Below are positions 47,712 through 57,384 of a stretch of DNA of 64,000 bases, in pieces. Under the pieces are notes generated by a model. The model was not told the DNA's origin. It worked only from the letters and a program-made list of their open reading frames with translations, and searched no databases. The position numbers and the translations under genes are program-made. Source of the stretch: Candidatus Aalborgicola bjergmarkensis (lineage in GTDB: Bacteria; Pseudomonadota; Gammaproteobacteria; Burkholderiales; Burkholderiaceae_C); assembly GCA_016708725.1 (NCBI GenBank), contig JADJFE010000007.1, positions 124,001 through 188,000 of the forward strand. The letters are read 5' to 3'. The stretch's first letter is position 1; each line of letters opens with the position of its first letter.

Positions 47712-49524
47712 CTCACCGTTCGCTTAATTTCTACCCATGGTCGCAAGATTTGAGTAATGTGGCACTTTCTCAATTCGGGAGCGAATGCCATGGAATCATC
47801 ACCGGAGGTAGTCAATATTGAGCGAGTCGATGACATCCCATTGTTATTGGCGCAGATGAAGAAGATGGAGATAGCGTCATTGCTGGATGCCCACTTTCCT
47901 GTACACGGGAATTGGCAGGGACGCAGTCTTGGAGAAATCTCTACCGTATGGTTGAGTTTCGTATTGAGCGAGGGCGACCATCGACTCAATAGCGTGCAGG
48001 ACTGGGCTGCCGGACGGTTGGAGACATTGAAGTTGTGCTTGGAGGCAAGCGACCTACGCGAACTCGATTTCAGCGATGACCGTTTGGCACAGGTTCTGGA
48101 TTATCTTGGTGAGGACGATGATAAGTGGCAGAGCTATGAGCGCGATCAAAATGCCACGTTGCTGCGTGTGTACGATTTGAAGACGCAGCGCGTGCGTGTT
48201 GACAGCACCACGGCGAAGAGCTACGTTGAAATCAGCGAAGACGGACTGTTCCAATTCGGGCACAGTAAGCAGCATCGCCCCGATCTGCCGCAGTTGAAGA
48301 TCAACCTGTCTACGCTGGACCCGTTGGGCATGCCGCTGAGCACAACCATCGTCAGCGGCGAGTGTGCAGACGACCCGCTGTATGTGCCGGAGATACGAAA
48401 AGTTCAGGCAACTCTGGATCACCACGGTGTACTCTACGTGGGTGACTGCAAGATGGCGGCATTTCCAACCCGAGCCTACGTTGCACAGAGTCAGGACTAC
48501 TATTTGTGCCCGCTGCCAGCAGTGCAAATGCCTGCGCCAGAGCTGCAAGCCTTGCTCGCGCCGGTATTGTCTGGCCAACAGTTACTCACGCCGGTAAAGC
48601 GTGCATTACAAGCAACACCCGATGAGCTTGAGCACATTGCTGACGGCTTCATCCTTAGCGTAACGCTCGAATCCGGGGAGACGCAATGGCAGGAGAATCG
48701 ATTGGTTGTGCAATCCTTTGCACACGCCAAAACCCAGCAAAAGGGCCTTGACAAGCGTATTGAGCGATCACTGCAGGAAATAACGTCTCTCAACCAGCGT
48801 GGTCGGGGCCACAAACACCTCGATGTAGAGCAAACGAAAGCGGCAGTGCAAGCCATCCTCAAGGATTGTGGGGTGACGGACTTGATACACGTCGAATACC
48901 ATACGCAAACCCAAACCACAGCCAAACGTGCCTATCGCGGACAAGCGGCACGGGACGTTACGCGGGTCGATGTAACTGTTCAGGCAGAGCGCGACAACGC
49001 CGCCTACGATGAGCGCGTACGTACACTGGGCTGGCGGGTGTTTGTGTGCAATGACCTTGAATTGAGCCTGGAAGAAGCCGTTCTGGCCTACCGGGAGGAG
49101 TACCTCATTGAGCGCAACTTTAACCGCCTGCGCGGCAAGATGCTTGGCATGACACCGCTGTACCTCGATTCCACCATCCGCATCAAAGGCCTGATTCGTC
49201 TGCTTTGCATCGGCCTACGGGTGTTGTGCATAGTCGAGCACACGGTACGCGAGGCGTTACGCAGGAAGGCAGAAAAGCTCGCCGGTATTTACGCAGGAAA
49301 TCCGAAACGAGCCACTGCTAGGCCAACGACCGAGATGCTGCTGAAGGCATTCTCTGGCATCCACAGCGTTAACATCCGCCAAGGTGACGCAAGCTGGAAC
49401 AATGTGTCATCGCTGAATGCGGTGCAGACGCGCATTTTGTCCTTGCTTGGACTCCCGGTATCGATTTACCAAGGGCTGAGCAGGCAATCTGAGTAACTGG
49501 CCTTGGAAATCAGCGAACCGTGAG
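47712..49524 (+). mobile_element. IS1634-type insertion sequence
   Basis: Bounded by imperfect terminal inverted repeats: CTCACCGTTCGCTTAATTTC (47712-47731) and, inverted, CTCACGGTTCGCTGATTTC (49524-49506). It contains one transposase gene. Flanks share only ATA on each side, so a clear target duplication is not visible. Confidence 0.75.
47757..49496 (+). CDS. IS1634-family transposase
   Basis: Up to 579 residues (an inner ATG at 47790 would give 568). DDE-type IS4-group transposase: RVRVDSTTAKSYVEISEDG (first Asp), YVGDCKMAAFPTRAYV (second Asp), and LAYREEYLIERNFNRLRGKM with the Y-(2)-R-(3)-E-type signature around the catalytic Glu. The frame is intact, so the element may be active. Confidence 0.88.
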   Translation: MWHFLNSGANAMESSPEVVNIERVDDIPLLLAQMKKMEIASLLDAHFPVHGNWQGRSLGEISTVWLSFVLSEGDHRLNSVQDWAAGRLETLKLCLEASDLRELDFSDDRLAQVLDYLGEDDDKWQSYERDQNATLLRVYDLKTQRVRVDSTTAKSYVEISEDGLFQFGHSKQHRPDLPQLKINLSTLDPLGMPLSTTIVSGECADDPLYVPEIRKVQATLDHHGVLYVGDCKMAAFPTRAYVAQSQDYYLCPLPAVQMPAPELQALLAPVLSGQQLLTPVKRALQATPDELEHIADGFILSVTLESGETQWQENRLVVQSFAHAKTQQKGLDKRIERSLQEITSLNQRGRGHKHLDVEQTKAAVQAILKDCGVTDLIHVEYHTQTQTTAKRAYRGQAARDVTRVDVTVQAERDNAAYDERVRTLGWRVFVCNDLELSLEEAVLAYREEYLIERNFNRLRGKMLGMTPLYLDSTIRIKGLIRLLCIGLRVLCIVEHTVREALRRKAEKLAGIYAGNPKRATARPTTEMLLKAFSGIHSVNIRQGDASWNNVSSLNAVQTRILSLLGLPVSIYQGLSRQSE

Positions 49525-49543
49525 ATATTCATATCAGAAAACA

Positions 49544-50050
49544 ATGAAACAACCTATCGTATTGTGCGTTGATGATGACGCAACCGTGCTTACGTCGCTG
49601 GAAACCATCTTCAGTAAGGCGATGGGGAGTGCTTGTGTTTTTGAATTTGCAGAAAGTGGCGATGAGGCTCTTGAAATATCCAGCGATCTCCAAAAAGAAG
49701 GAAGTGAACTCAGCGTATTGATCTCAGACTTCATCATGCCTGGCATGCGTGGCGATGAACTGTTGGTTCGTCTCCATGAGAAAAGCCCGCGCACGATCAA
49801 AATCATGCTGACTGGCCAGAGTGACCTGCAAGGAGTCAAGCGCACGATCAATCAGGCCAATCTCTACCGTTTTCTTGAAAAACCGTTTAATAATGCGGAT
49901 CTCGTGCTCACAGTGCGGGCAGCAGTGCAGGCCTATCAGCAGACAAGAGAAAAAGCAGAGTTGGCAGCAGAGATAGCAGCACTCAAGAATAATGTTGAAG
50001 AGTTGAAACAATTGCTCAGCAAGTACTCGGGTTTGCCCAGAAATAATTAG
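49544..50050 (+). CDS. Response regulator (receiver domain with coiled-coil tail)
   Basis: 168 residues. Receiver domain with CVDDDATV, phospho-acceptor D62 (LISDFIMPGM), Thr in MLTGQSD and Lys in FLEKPF; then a ~45-residue coiled coil (REKAELAAEIAALKNNVEEL). The RpfG-like receiver has no output domain here. It lies 42 bp before the REC-kinase gene and directly after the IS right end, so its promoter may be affected by the IS. Confidence 0.85.
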   Translation: MKQPIVLCVDDDATVLTSLETIFSKAMGSACVFEFAESGDEALEISSDLQKEGSELSVLISDFIMPGMRGDELLVRLHEKSPRTIKIMLTGQSDLQGVKRTINQANLYRFLEKPFNNADLVLTVRAAVQAYQQTREKAELAAEIAALKNNVEELKQLLSKYSGLPRNN

Positions 50051-50091
50051 GAACGTATTTGCCGGGGAGACAGCGGCAGTTTGGCATCCAT

Positions 50092-51552
50092 ATGAAAATT
50101 CTTTTGGCTGAAGATGTCCGTTCCATTGCTGCGGCCATGGTGGCTCGACTGGGCGCAATTGGGCACGAAGTCAGTGTTGCCGAAAATGGTCGGGTAGCGT
50201 TCCATAAGTTTTGCGCGTCGCACTACGATATTATTTTGATGGATATCGAAATGCCCGAGATGAATGGATTCGAGGCAACGACCCATATCCGTAGCTTTGA
50301 GGCTACGCAAAAGTGGGCTTGGACACCGATCATCTTTCTCACCTCATCCAATTCTCCCGAAAATCTGGTCACTGCCATTGAGGCCGGAGGCGACGACTTC
50401 ATGGTCAAAGGTCTGCCGGAACCCATCCTGCACGCCAAGATGAAGGCTCTGGCACGCATTGCGAACATGCGTCAGCAACTGTCGATTGCCAACTCGGAAC
50501 TGCATGAAGCCTGCAAATCGGCTGAAAATGCACGCCAACAAACAGCCAAAGCACTCGATGACCTACGCTGTGCCCAGGCCGAACTCATCCAGTCAGAAAA
50601 AATGGCCGCCCTCGGACATCTGGTCACCAGCGTGGCCCATGAGATCAATACACCCATTGGAGCGATCAAGTCCAGTGGCAAGAGCATTGCCGATGCGCTT
50701 GATGACACACTCAAAAATATGCCACAACTGTTCAATAAGCTGGATGCGCCTTTGCGCCACCGGTTTATCGAGCTGATCAACCATGCCAAGAGGAGCAACT
50801 CGGAACTCAGTACCCGTGAGGGTCGCGCCGCAAGCCTTGAAGTTGCGCGAAGACTGGAAGCAGCCCACATCGAAGACGCACGCCGCAAGGCTGGTCTGCT
50901 AGTCAAGTTGAATGTCCAATCTCTTCTTGACGATACTCTGCCCCTGCTGCGCCACGCGGAATGCGAGCTCATACTGGATACTGCCCAAAGCATCGCATCC
51001 ATCATCGGCAGCACCCGTAACATCAATATTGCTGTGGAGCGGGTATCCAGAATTGTCTATGCCCTCAAGGCGTTTTCGAGTGCGGATGAAAATGGAGAAA
51101 TGATCGACGTCAACCTGCGACAAAGTATGGATGCCGTTTTGAAGGATTACCAAAGCCAGATGCTGCAAGGCTCCAAAGTCGTTCGCCAGTACGAGGAGAT
51201 TCCACCGCTGTGGTGTATCCGGGAGGATATGCAGCAAGTTTTGTCCCACCTGATTCACAACGCGCTCCAGGCAATGGATTACCAGGGAACGCTCACCGTT
51301 GGCCTGCGTCGTCTGGGCGATGAGGCTGTGGTGACTGTCAGTGATACGGGTTGCGGCATTGCCTTCGAAAATCGCGACAAAATCTTCGACGCCTTCTTTA
51401 CTACCCGATCCTCCGGGGAAGGCTGTGGCCTCGGGCTGGCCATCGTCAGAAAAATCGTCGACAAGCACCAGTGGCGAATCGCGTTCCAAAGCGAACCGGG
51501 CGTTGGTACGACGTTTTCAATCAATCTGCCTTACCCCAAGACCAAATCATGA
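50092..51552 (+). CDS. Receiver-histidine kinase hybrid (REC-HK)
   Basis: 486-residue soluble protein. N-terminal receiver domain (LLAEDVRS, D51 in ILMDIEMPEMNGF, K106), coiled coil at 125-170, H-box SVAHEINTPIGAIKSSG with His183, N-box LIHNALQAMD (Asn390), G boxes DTGCGIAF and GEGCGLGLAIVRKI. The distance of about 207 residues from the His to the N-box is far longer than the usual ~110. It overlaps the next kinase gene by 4 bp. Confidence 0.88.
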   Translation: MKILLAEDVRSIAAAMVARLGAIGHEVSVAENGRVAFHKFCASHYDIILMDIEMPEMNGFEATTHIRSFEATQKWAWTPIIFLTSSNSPENLVTAIEAGGDDFMVKGLPEPILHAKMKALARIANMRQQLSIANSELHEACKSAENARQQTAKALDDLRCAQAELIQSEKMAALGHLVTSVAHEINTPIGAIKSSGKSIADALDDTLKNMPQLFNKLDAPLRHRFIELINHAKRSNSELSTREGRAASLEVARRLEAAHIEDARRKAGLLVKLNVQSLLDDTLPLLRHAECELILDTAQSIASIIGSTRNINIAVERVSRIVYALKAFSSADENGEMIDVNLRQSMDAVLKDYQSQMLQGSKVVRQYEEIPPLWCIREDMQQVLSHLIHNALQAMDYQGTLTVGLRRLGDEAVVTVSDTGCGIAFENRDKIFDAFFTTRSSGEGCGLGLAIVRKIVDKHQWRIAFQSEPGVGTTFSINLPYPKTKS

Positions 51553-53882
51553 ACAAAAACGGCTGCTATCGGCATTTCAGGATGCTACTGTGGTGCGCGC
51601 TTTTCATGCTGTTAACCAACGGGTTTGCGGCGGACAAGGTGCTGGAAGCCAGCCAGACCGGCAGCGATCCGGTTTCGCTGACCGAATACTTCGCCGTATT
51701 GGAAGACCCGAGCCTGGCCTTGACGCTGGATGACATACAAAAACCTGCTGTCGCCGCGCGTTTCAAAACAGATGCACCGAAGGCTTCAGCGCTTAGCTAT
51801 GGGTATACCCGTTCAGCCTATTGGCTGCGCCTGGGCGTGCGTAATAACACGGATCAAGCTCTTGAGAGGATGCTCGAAATTGACTTTGCGCGCCTGTCCA
51901 GTATCGACTTTCATCAACCGCTCATAAATGGGGCTTATCACTCCATAAGCACCGGGATGACCAAGCCCTTTGCAACGCGCCCCTATAAAAACAGGAATTT
52001 TGTCTTTCCCATCACTTTGCCAGCACACGCAAATCAGGTGTTGTATTTTCGGATTCAAACGGCAGGACCCATGATTTTTCCTGCAAAGTTGTGGGAAAAC
52101 ACAGCCTTCCATTCCCATGAGCGCAATGACTATACCGTTCAGGCGGGGTATTTCGGCATGGTCATGGCAATGGTTCTGTTCAATCTGCTACTTTTTATCG
52201 CATTGCGCGATGTACTCTATCTGTTTTATGTTAATTCCATCATTTGCATGGCGTTCGCTCTTGCTTCCAATAATGGCCTAGGTAAAGAGTTTCTTTGGTC
52301 CGATGCGCCGCTGTGGTCTGATATGTCGACCTATGTCGGGTTTTCACTCGCTTGCGCCACCATTCTGCTTTTCATGCGCAGAATGCTGATGACCTGGTTG
52401 ATCATTCCAAAGCTTGACCGTCTCCTCAAACTCCTGCTCGGCGTATTACTGCTAAGCCTGGTGGGACTCATCTATTCCTACCAAACTTTTGCCAAGGCAG
52501 CCGTATTGCTTTACATCCTGGCACTACTGCTATGCATGAGTAGTTCAGTGTTTTGCGCCTTCAAACGCCATCGTAGCGCTTATTTCTTTGTTGCGGCTTT
52601 TGGTCTTTTTATTTTGGGTGGACTCATGTTCGCATTGAGAGCATTGGAAGTACTGCCTTCCAACTTTCTCACCAGCAACGGGATGCAGTTAGGCTCGGCT
52701 CTTGAAATGATCCTGCTGGCCTTTGCCTTGGCGGACCGATTCAATCAGATCCGGCGAGAAAAGGCCAAGGCCAAAGCAGAAACACTTCTGGCGCAAAGCG
52801 AAAAGCTCAAGGCGCAAAATGAAACACTCCAGGCACAAGCGCAAGCACAGCAATTGCAATCCGATGCACTGCTAACAAAGACACAGCTTGCCCAGTCTGA
52901 AAAAATGGCTTCCCTTGGCGCGCTGATCGCCGGAGTCACGCATGAAATCAACACACCCATTGGCGCGATCAAATCCAGTGGTGCCAACATCACTGATGCT
53001 TTGGGTGATGCATTGACCAAATTGCCCGCTTTGCTCAAGGCGCTCGACAGCGACAGTATGGATCGTTTTCTCGATCTGATCAACCGCGCCAAGGAACCCG
53101 CCCCCACGCTTAGCAGCCGTGAAACACGGGCACTGGTGGGGGCTGTCACCCAGCAACTGGAAGAAGCTGGTATCGAGGGCGCGCGCCACAAGGCAAGTAT
53201 TCTGGTCAAGTTCAATATCCAAGCCGGTGCCCAATCGGCCTTGGCAAATTATCTCCCTCTGCTGCGCCATACCGAGTCCGAACTGATCCTCGACACCGCC
53301 AATAGCTTGATCGGAATTATCAAGAGCACCGTCAACATCAATACCGCCGTCGAACGGGTCGCCAAGATTGTGCTGGCGCTAAAGTCTTTCTCCCGTGTAA
53401 ATCAAGCCGCCGAAATGGTGGATGCCAACTTGCAGGATGGGCTGGAGACCGTCCTGACAATTTACAACTACCAGATCAAACAACATACCGAAGTCGTCAG
53501 AAATTACGAAGTCATTCCACCTATACGCTGCCTGGCAGACGAACTCAATCAGGTCTGGACCAACCTGATCCACAATGCCTTGCAGGCTATGGAAACCAAC
53601 GAGAATCACGCAGGCACCCTCACCATCGGCGTCCGGAAAGAGGGCGATAACGCCGTGGTCTCGGTGGGTGATTCCGGCTGTGGTATCCCCGAAGAGGTTC
53701 GTAGCAAGATATTCGATGTCTTTTTCACTACCAAAGCAGTAGGCGTAGGCAGCGGTCTGGGGCTGGATATCGTCAAGAAAATCATCGACAAGCACAAGGG
53801 ACGAATTGAAGTTCAAAGCGAAGTTGGCGTTGGCACGACGTTCTTTGTTTATCTGCCGTATGCAGCGGTGCAAAGTGCATAA
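51549..53882 (+). CDS. 7TMR-DISM sensor histidine kinase
   Basis: 777 residues. Signal peptide, periplasmic 7TMR-DISMED2-like sensor domain (about 30-185: YGYTRSAYWLRLGVRNNTDQ), seven membrane helices (about 200-395), coiled coil (KAKAETLLAQSEKLKAQNET), then H-box GVTHEINTPIGAIKSSG, N-box NLIHNALQAME and G boxes DSGCGIPEE and GVGSGLGLDIVKKI. Senses a periplasmic small molecule, identity unknown. It shares the kinase core, including the long spacer, with its neighbours. Confidence 0.87.
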   Translation: MNKNGCYRHFRMLLWCALFMLLTNGFAADKVLEASQTGSDPVSLTEYFAVLEDPSLALTLDDIQKPAVAARFKTDAPKASALSYGYTRSAYWLRLGVRNNTDQALERMLEIDFARLSSIDFHQPLINGAYHSISTGMTKPFATRPYKNRNFVFPITLPAHANQVLYFRIQTAGPMIFPAKLWENTAFHSHERNDYTVQAGYFGMVMAMVLFNLLLFIALRDVLYLFYVNSIICMAFALASNNGLGKEFLWSDAPLWSDMSTYVGFSLACATILLFMRRMLMTWLIIPKLDRLLKLLLGVLLLSLVGLIYSYQTFAKAAVLLYILALLLCMSSSVFCAFKRHRSAYFFVAAFGLFILGGLMFALRALEVLPSNFLTSNGMQLGSALEMILLAFALADRFNQIRREKAKAKAETLLAQSEKLKAQNETLQAQAQAQQLQSDALLTKTQLAQSEKMASLGALIAGVTHEINTPIGAIKSSGANITDALGDALTKLPALLKALDSDSMDRFLDLINRAKEPAPTLSSRETRALVGAVTQQLEEAGIEGARHKASILVKFNIQAGAQSALANYLPLLRHTESELILDTANSLIGIIKSTVNINTAVERVAKIVLALKSFSRVNQAAEMVDANLQDGLETVLTIYNYQIKQHTEVVRNYEVIPPIRCLADELNQVWTNLIHNALQAMETNENHAGTLTIGVRKEGDNAVVSVGDSGCGIPEEVRSKIFDVFFTTKAVGVGSGLGLDIVKKIIDKHKGRIEVQSEVGVGTTFFVYLPYAAVQSA

Positions 53883-53911
53883 TGATTTATATATAGCCAA
53901 GGAAATTCATC

Positions 53912-55333
53912 ATGTTTTCAACACCCTTGTGCCGATACGCGCTTGCCGTCGGCACTGCATTGTTTGCCACATCGGGTGCAACATTCGCTTCGTCCTTCGC
54001 GCTGGTGGAAACGTCGGCAAGCGGGCTGGGCAACGCCTACGCCGGTGCCGCTGCGATAGCCGATGACGCGGGTACAGTGTGGTGGAATCCGGCAGGCATG
54101 ACCCGCCTGGACGCACCTACCGCATCGCTAGCCCTGCATGCCATCACGCCGTCGGCGAAATTCAGTAACGGCAATTCGCAACCATCGTGCGTCGCCCCTG
54201 GCGTTTGCCGCCCACTCGGTGGAATGGGCGCAGACGCTGGCGAAACCGCCTGGGTTCCGGCAACCTACATCGTGCTGCCGATTAACAAGAGTCTGGCTCT
54301 CGGCCTTGGCATCAGCGCGCCATTCGGTCTTAAAAACGAATATGAGTCCGATTGGCTGGGCCGCTACCAGGCGATCAAGTCTGACATGAAGACGATAAAT
54401 ATCAATCCCAGCCTCGCCTTCAAGGTCAACGATAGGATCTCGCTCGGTGTCGGCATTAGTTACCAGAAAATCGACGCCGAATTGACCAGCGTAGTCAACC
54501 CTGGCGCGGTGATGGGTTTGGCGGCCCAATCCGGTGCGATCCCCGCCGCACTCGTGCCATCAGTGCTCGGCACTTCGCTGGGAGTCGCTGATGTTAACGC
54601 AACGCTCAAGGGCAACGACTCTGCGTATGGCTACAACTTGGGGATCATGCTCAATCTGTCCCCTGCGACACGGCTGGGCCTTTCCTACCGGTCAGCGATC
54701 GCGTACACCATCAAGGGTGATGTCACTTTCAATATTCCGACGGTTCCGGCAACAAGCCCGGCCTCCGGCGTGATTGCACAAGTGCTTGCCGCGCTCCAGC
54801 AACCAGGCCAGCGCCTCGCCTCCGGCCCGATAAGGGGCAGCCTCAAGACACCCGACTCGTTCAGTCTGAGCACGGCGAGCGACCTCAATTCGCAGCTCCA
54901 GTTGCTGGCCGATGTGTCATGGACCGGCTGGAGCAACATTCCCAAGCTGGAGTTCGTGCGCACGGATGGCACGATCCTGAACAGTGTGGAATACAAGTGG
55001 AAGGATACCTGGCGCTATTCGTTGGGCGCGAACTACAAGCTGAATGACAAGCTGATGCTCCGCAGTGGCGTGGCCTACGACGAAACGCCGATGGACACCC
55101 TGCACCGTACACCACGCCTGCCAGATGGCGACCGTACCTGGCTTAGCATCGGAGCTCGTTATTTGGTCCAGCCCAACATGGCACTCGACTTCGGCTATAC
55201 GCATATCTCCTTCAAGGATCCGAAGATCGACAACCGCAACGACGGCTCGACTGCGGCCTACGGCTCGGTCGATGGCACCTATAGCAGCAACGTGAACATC
55301 TTCAGCGCGGGGCTTTCGTATACCTTCAAGTAA
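53912..55333 (+). CDS. FadL-family outer membrane transporter
   Basis: 473-residue beta-barrel of the FadL/TodX type: signal peptide, N-terminal hatch residues SSFALVETSASGLGNAYAG and ADDAGTVWWNPAGMTRLDAP (the NPAGM motif), and a C-terminal aromatic residue (LSYTFK). It passes long-chain fatty acids or other hydrophobic compounds. It lies between two sensor kinases on the same strand, suggesting these respond to or control uptake of such compounds. Confidence 0.9.
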   Translation: MFSTPLCRYALAVGTALFATSGATFASSFALVETSASGLGNAYAGAAAIADDAGTVWWNPAGMTRLDAPTASLALHAITPSAKFSNGNSQPSCVAPGVCRPLGGMGADAGETAWVPATYIVLPINKSLALGLGISAPFGLKNEYESDWLGRYQAIKSDMKTININPSLAFKVNDRISLGVGISYQKIDAELTSVVNPGAVMGLAAQSGAIPAALVPSVLGTSLGVADVNATLKGNDSAYGYNLGIMLNLSPATRLGLSYRSAIAYTIKGDVTFNIPTVPATSPASGVIAQVLAALQQPGQRLASGPIRGSLKTPDSFSLSTASDLNSQLQLLADVSWTGWSNIPKLEFVRTDGTILNSVEYKWKDTWRYSLGANYKLNDKLMLRSGVAYDETPMDTLHRTPRLPDGDRTWLSIGARYLVQPNMALDFGYTHISFKDPKIDNRNDGSTAAYGSVDGTYSSNVNIFSAGLSYTFK

Positions 55334-55440
55334 GGTACGACCCGGGTTTTTCACTGTATGAGAAAGCGCACCAAGGACAAAAGCGGTGCACTGAAAAGTT
55401 TTCGTCACTGATACTATCCATGCGGCCTCGTCCCAATTTA

Positions 55441-57384
55441 ATGAATACCACGACACCACCACCGCTGATCGACTCGATTGCTGCGCGTCTGTTGCGAATT
55501 ATTTTCGGCTGTTACTTCGTTGTGACGCTGGTCGTCACCTCGGGTCAGCTCATACTCGAATATCGGAATGCCGAAACTCGTCTGGCAAAGGAAATCCAGG
55601 GCATGGAACAAACCTTCGGCTCCGGTATTGCTAATATAGTGTGGGACTACAACTCCCTAATGCTGCACGAACTCCTCTTGGGAATGATGAAACTGCCCAG
55701 CGTAAGCGGCATAAAGGTAGAGACCGCTCACGATGTGATGGGTACCATGGGGGTAATTCTTGATCAAGGCGGACGGAAAATGCGAGCCGATGCAGCGGGG
55801 CGCCTGGTGCCGCTGGAAGGGAAGGACGAACTGTTTGACAAGATGTTCAGCCAGACTTTCCCTATCGTCCACGCCGATACGCATGGAAAACAAGTCACCA
55901 TCGGCAAATGGACCGTTTATTCCAGCCAGCAAATCGTGGTGAATCAGGTCAAATACGGCTTTTTTCTGTTACTGGTCAATTCGGTTATCAAAACACTGGC
56001 CTTGTGGTTCATCTTTCTGTTTGTGGTGCAGCGCTGGCTCGGTAGGCCGCTGCGCCAACTGAGCGAGTTTGTCGGTCGTCTGAGCATCGATAACCTGGCC
56101 GACAAGGTCTTTGTCCTCAAGGATAGGGGCCGCCATGAATTGCATCTGCTAGCCGATACACTCAATGCGATGGTGCGCAATCTCAGAGGGTCTATCGCAG
56201 AGAATGCCGCGCTGCTTGCCCGTATGCAAGAGCTCAATGCCAGCCTGGAACAGCGCACGCTTGCATTGTCGGAAAGCAACGCGGCGCTGTCGCTGGCCAA
56301 TGCCGAACTCAACGAAGCAAACCGGGTCGCGGAAGCGTCCCGGCTACAAGCAACGCAGGCACTGCATGAATTACGTTCGACGCAAAGTCAGCTCGTGCAA
56401 TCCGAGAAGATGGCGGCCCTGGGCATCTTGATCGCTGGTGTAACCCATGAAATCAATACGCCCATCAGTGCCATCACCTCCAGTGGCGGCACCATCTCGG
56501 AAGCACTTGGGCTGGCACTGGGGAACATGCCAGCCCTGTTTAAAACGCTCGATAACGACAGCATGGCGCTTTTTCTGGGCTTGATCTACCGAGCCAATGT
56601 TTCCGCCGTACGGCTCAGCACGCGTGAAACCCGGGCCGTTACACGTGCGCTCACCGAGCAACTGGAAGAATACGGCATTGATGCTGCGCGTGAGAAGGCC
56701 GACATCCTTGTCAGCTTGAACGCGCAGTCTGCACTGGCTGACTATTTGCCTTTGCTGCGCCACCGTGAGTGCAATCTGATTTTGGACACTGCTCGCAGCA
56801 TGGCGACGATCATCCGTAGCGTCAGCAACATCAATACTGCCGTTGGACGGGTCGCCAAGATCGTCCTGGCCCTCAAGTCTTTTTCGCACGTCACCCAGTC
56901 GAACGAGATGGTCGAAGCCAATATACAGGACGGATTGGAAACCGTACTGACGATTTACCACTACCAGATCAAGCAGGCCACAGAGGTAGTGCGCGAGTAT
57001 GAAGATATTCCTTTGCTGCGCTGTTTTCCCGATGAACTCAACCAGGTATGGACCAACCTGATTCACAACGCCTTGCAGGCCATGGACCACAAGGGAACCC
57101 TAAGCGTGCGCATTCACCGTGAAGGCAACGAGGCAGTCGTTTCCATTGGAGACACGGGGTGCGGCATCCCCGAAGAAATTCGCGGCAAGATTTTTGATGT
57201 CTTTTTCACCACCAAGCCCGCCGGGGTTGGCAGCGGGCTGGGGCTGGATATCGTCAAAAAAATCATCGACAAACATAAGGGGCGAATCGAAGTACAAAGC
57301 GAAGTGGGTGTGGGTTCAACGTTTACAGTTTACCTGCCCTACGATCACCACCAGCGGTCAACTTCAATAATACTGACGCAGTGA
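55441..57384 (+). CDS. Membrane sensor histidine kinase
   Basis: 647 residues from ATG 55441 (654 from ATG 55420). Two membrane helices (about 20-40 and 170-195) enclose a periplasmic sensor; HAMP-like segment and coiled coil follow, then H-box GVTHEINTPISAITSSG, N-box NLIHNALQAMD, G boxes DTGCGIPEE and GVGSGLGLDIVKKI. The kinase half is closely similar to that of the gene at 51549. The last 21 bp overlap the convergent beta-barrel gene. Confidence 0.87.
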   Translation: MNTTTPPPLIDSIAARLLRIIFGCYFVVTLVVTSGQLILEYRNAETRLAKEIQGMEQTFGSGIANIVWDYNSLMLHELLLGMMKLPSVSGIKVETAHDVMGTMGVILDQGGRKMRADAAGRLVPLEGKDELFDKMFSQTFPIVHADTHGKQVTIGKWTVYSSQQIVVNQVKYGFFLLLVNSVIKTLALWFIFLFVVQRWLGRPLRQLSEFVGRLSIDNLADKVFVLKDRGRHELHLLADTLNAMVRNLRGSIAENAALLARMQELNASLEQRTLALSESNAALSLANAELNEANRVAEASRLQATQALHELRSTQSQLVQSEKMAALGILIAGVTHEINTPISAITSSGGTISEALGLALGNMPALFKTLDNDSMALFLGLIYRANVSAVRLSTRETRAVTRALTEQLEEYGIDAAREKADILVSLNAQSALADYLPLLRHRECNLILDTARSMATIIRSVSNINTAVGRVAKIVLALKSFSHVTQSNEMVEANIQDGLETVLTIYHYQIKQATEVVREYEDIPLLRCFPDELNQVWTNLIHNALQAMDHKGTLSVRIHREGNEAVVSIGDTGCGIPEEIRGKIFDVFFTTKPAGVGSGLGLDIVKKIIDKHKGRIEVQSEVGVGSTFTVYLPYDHHQRSTSIILTQ

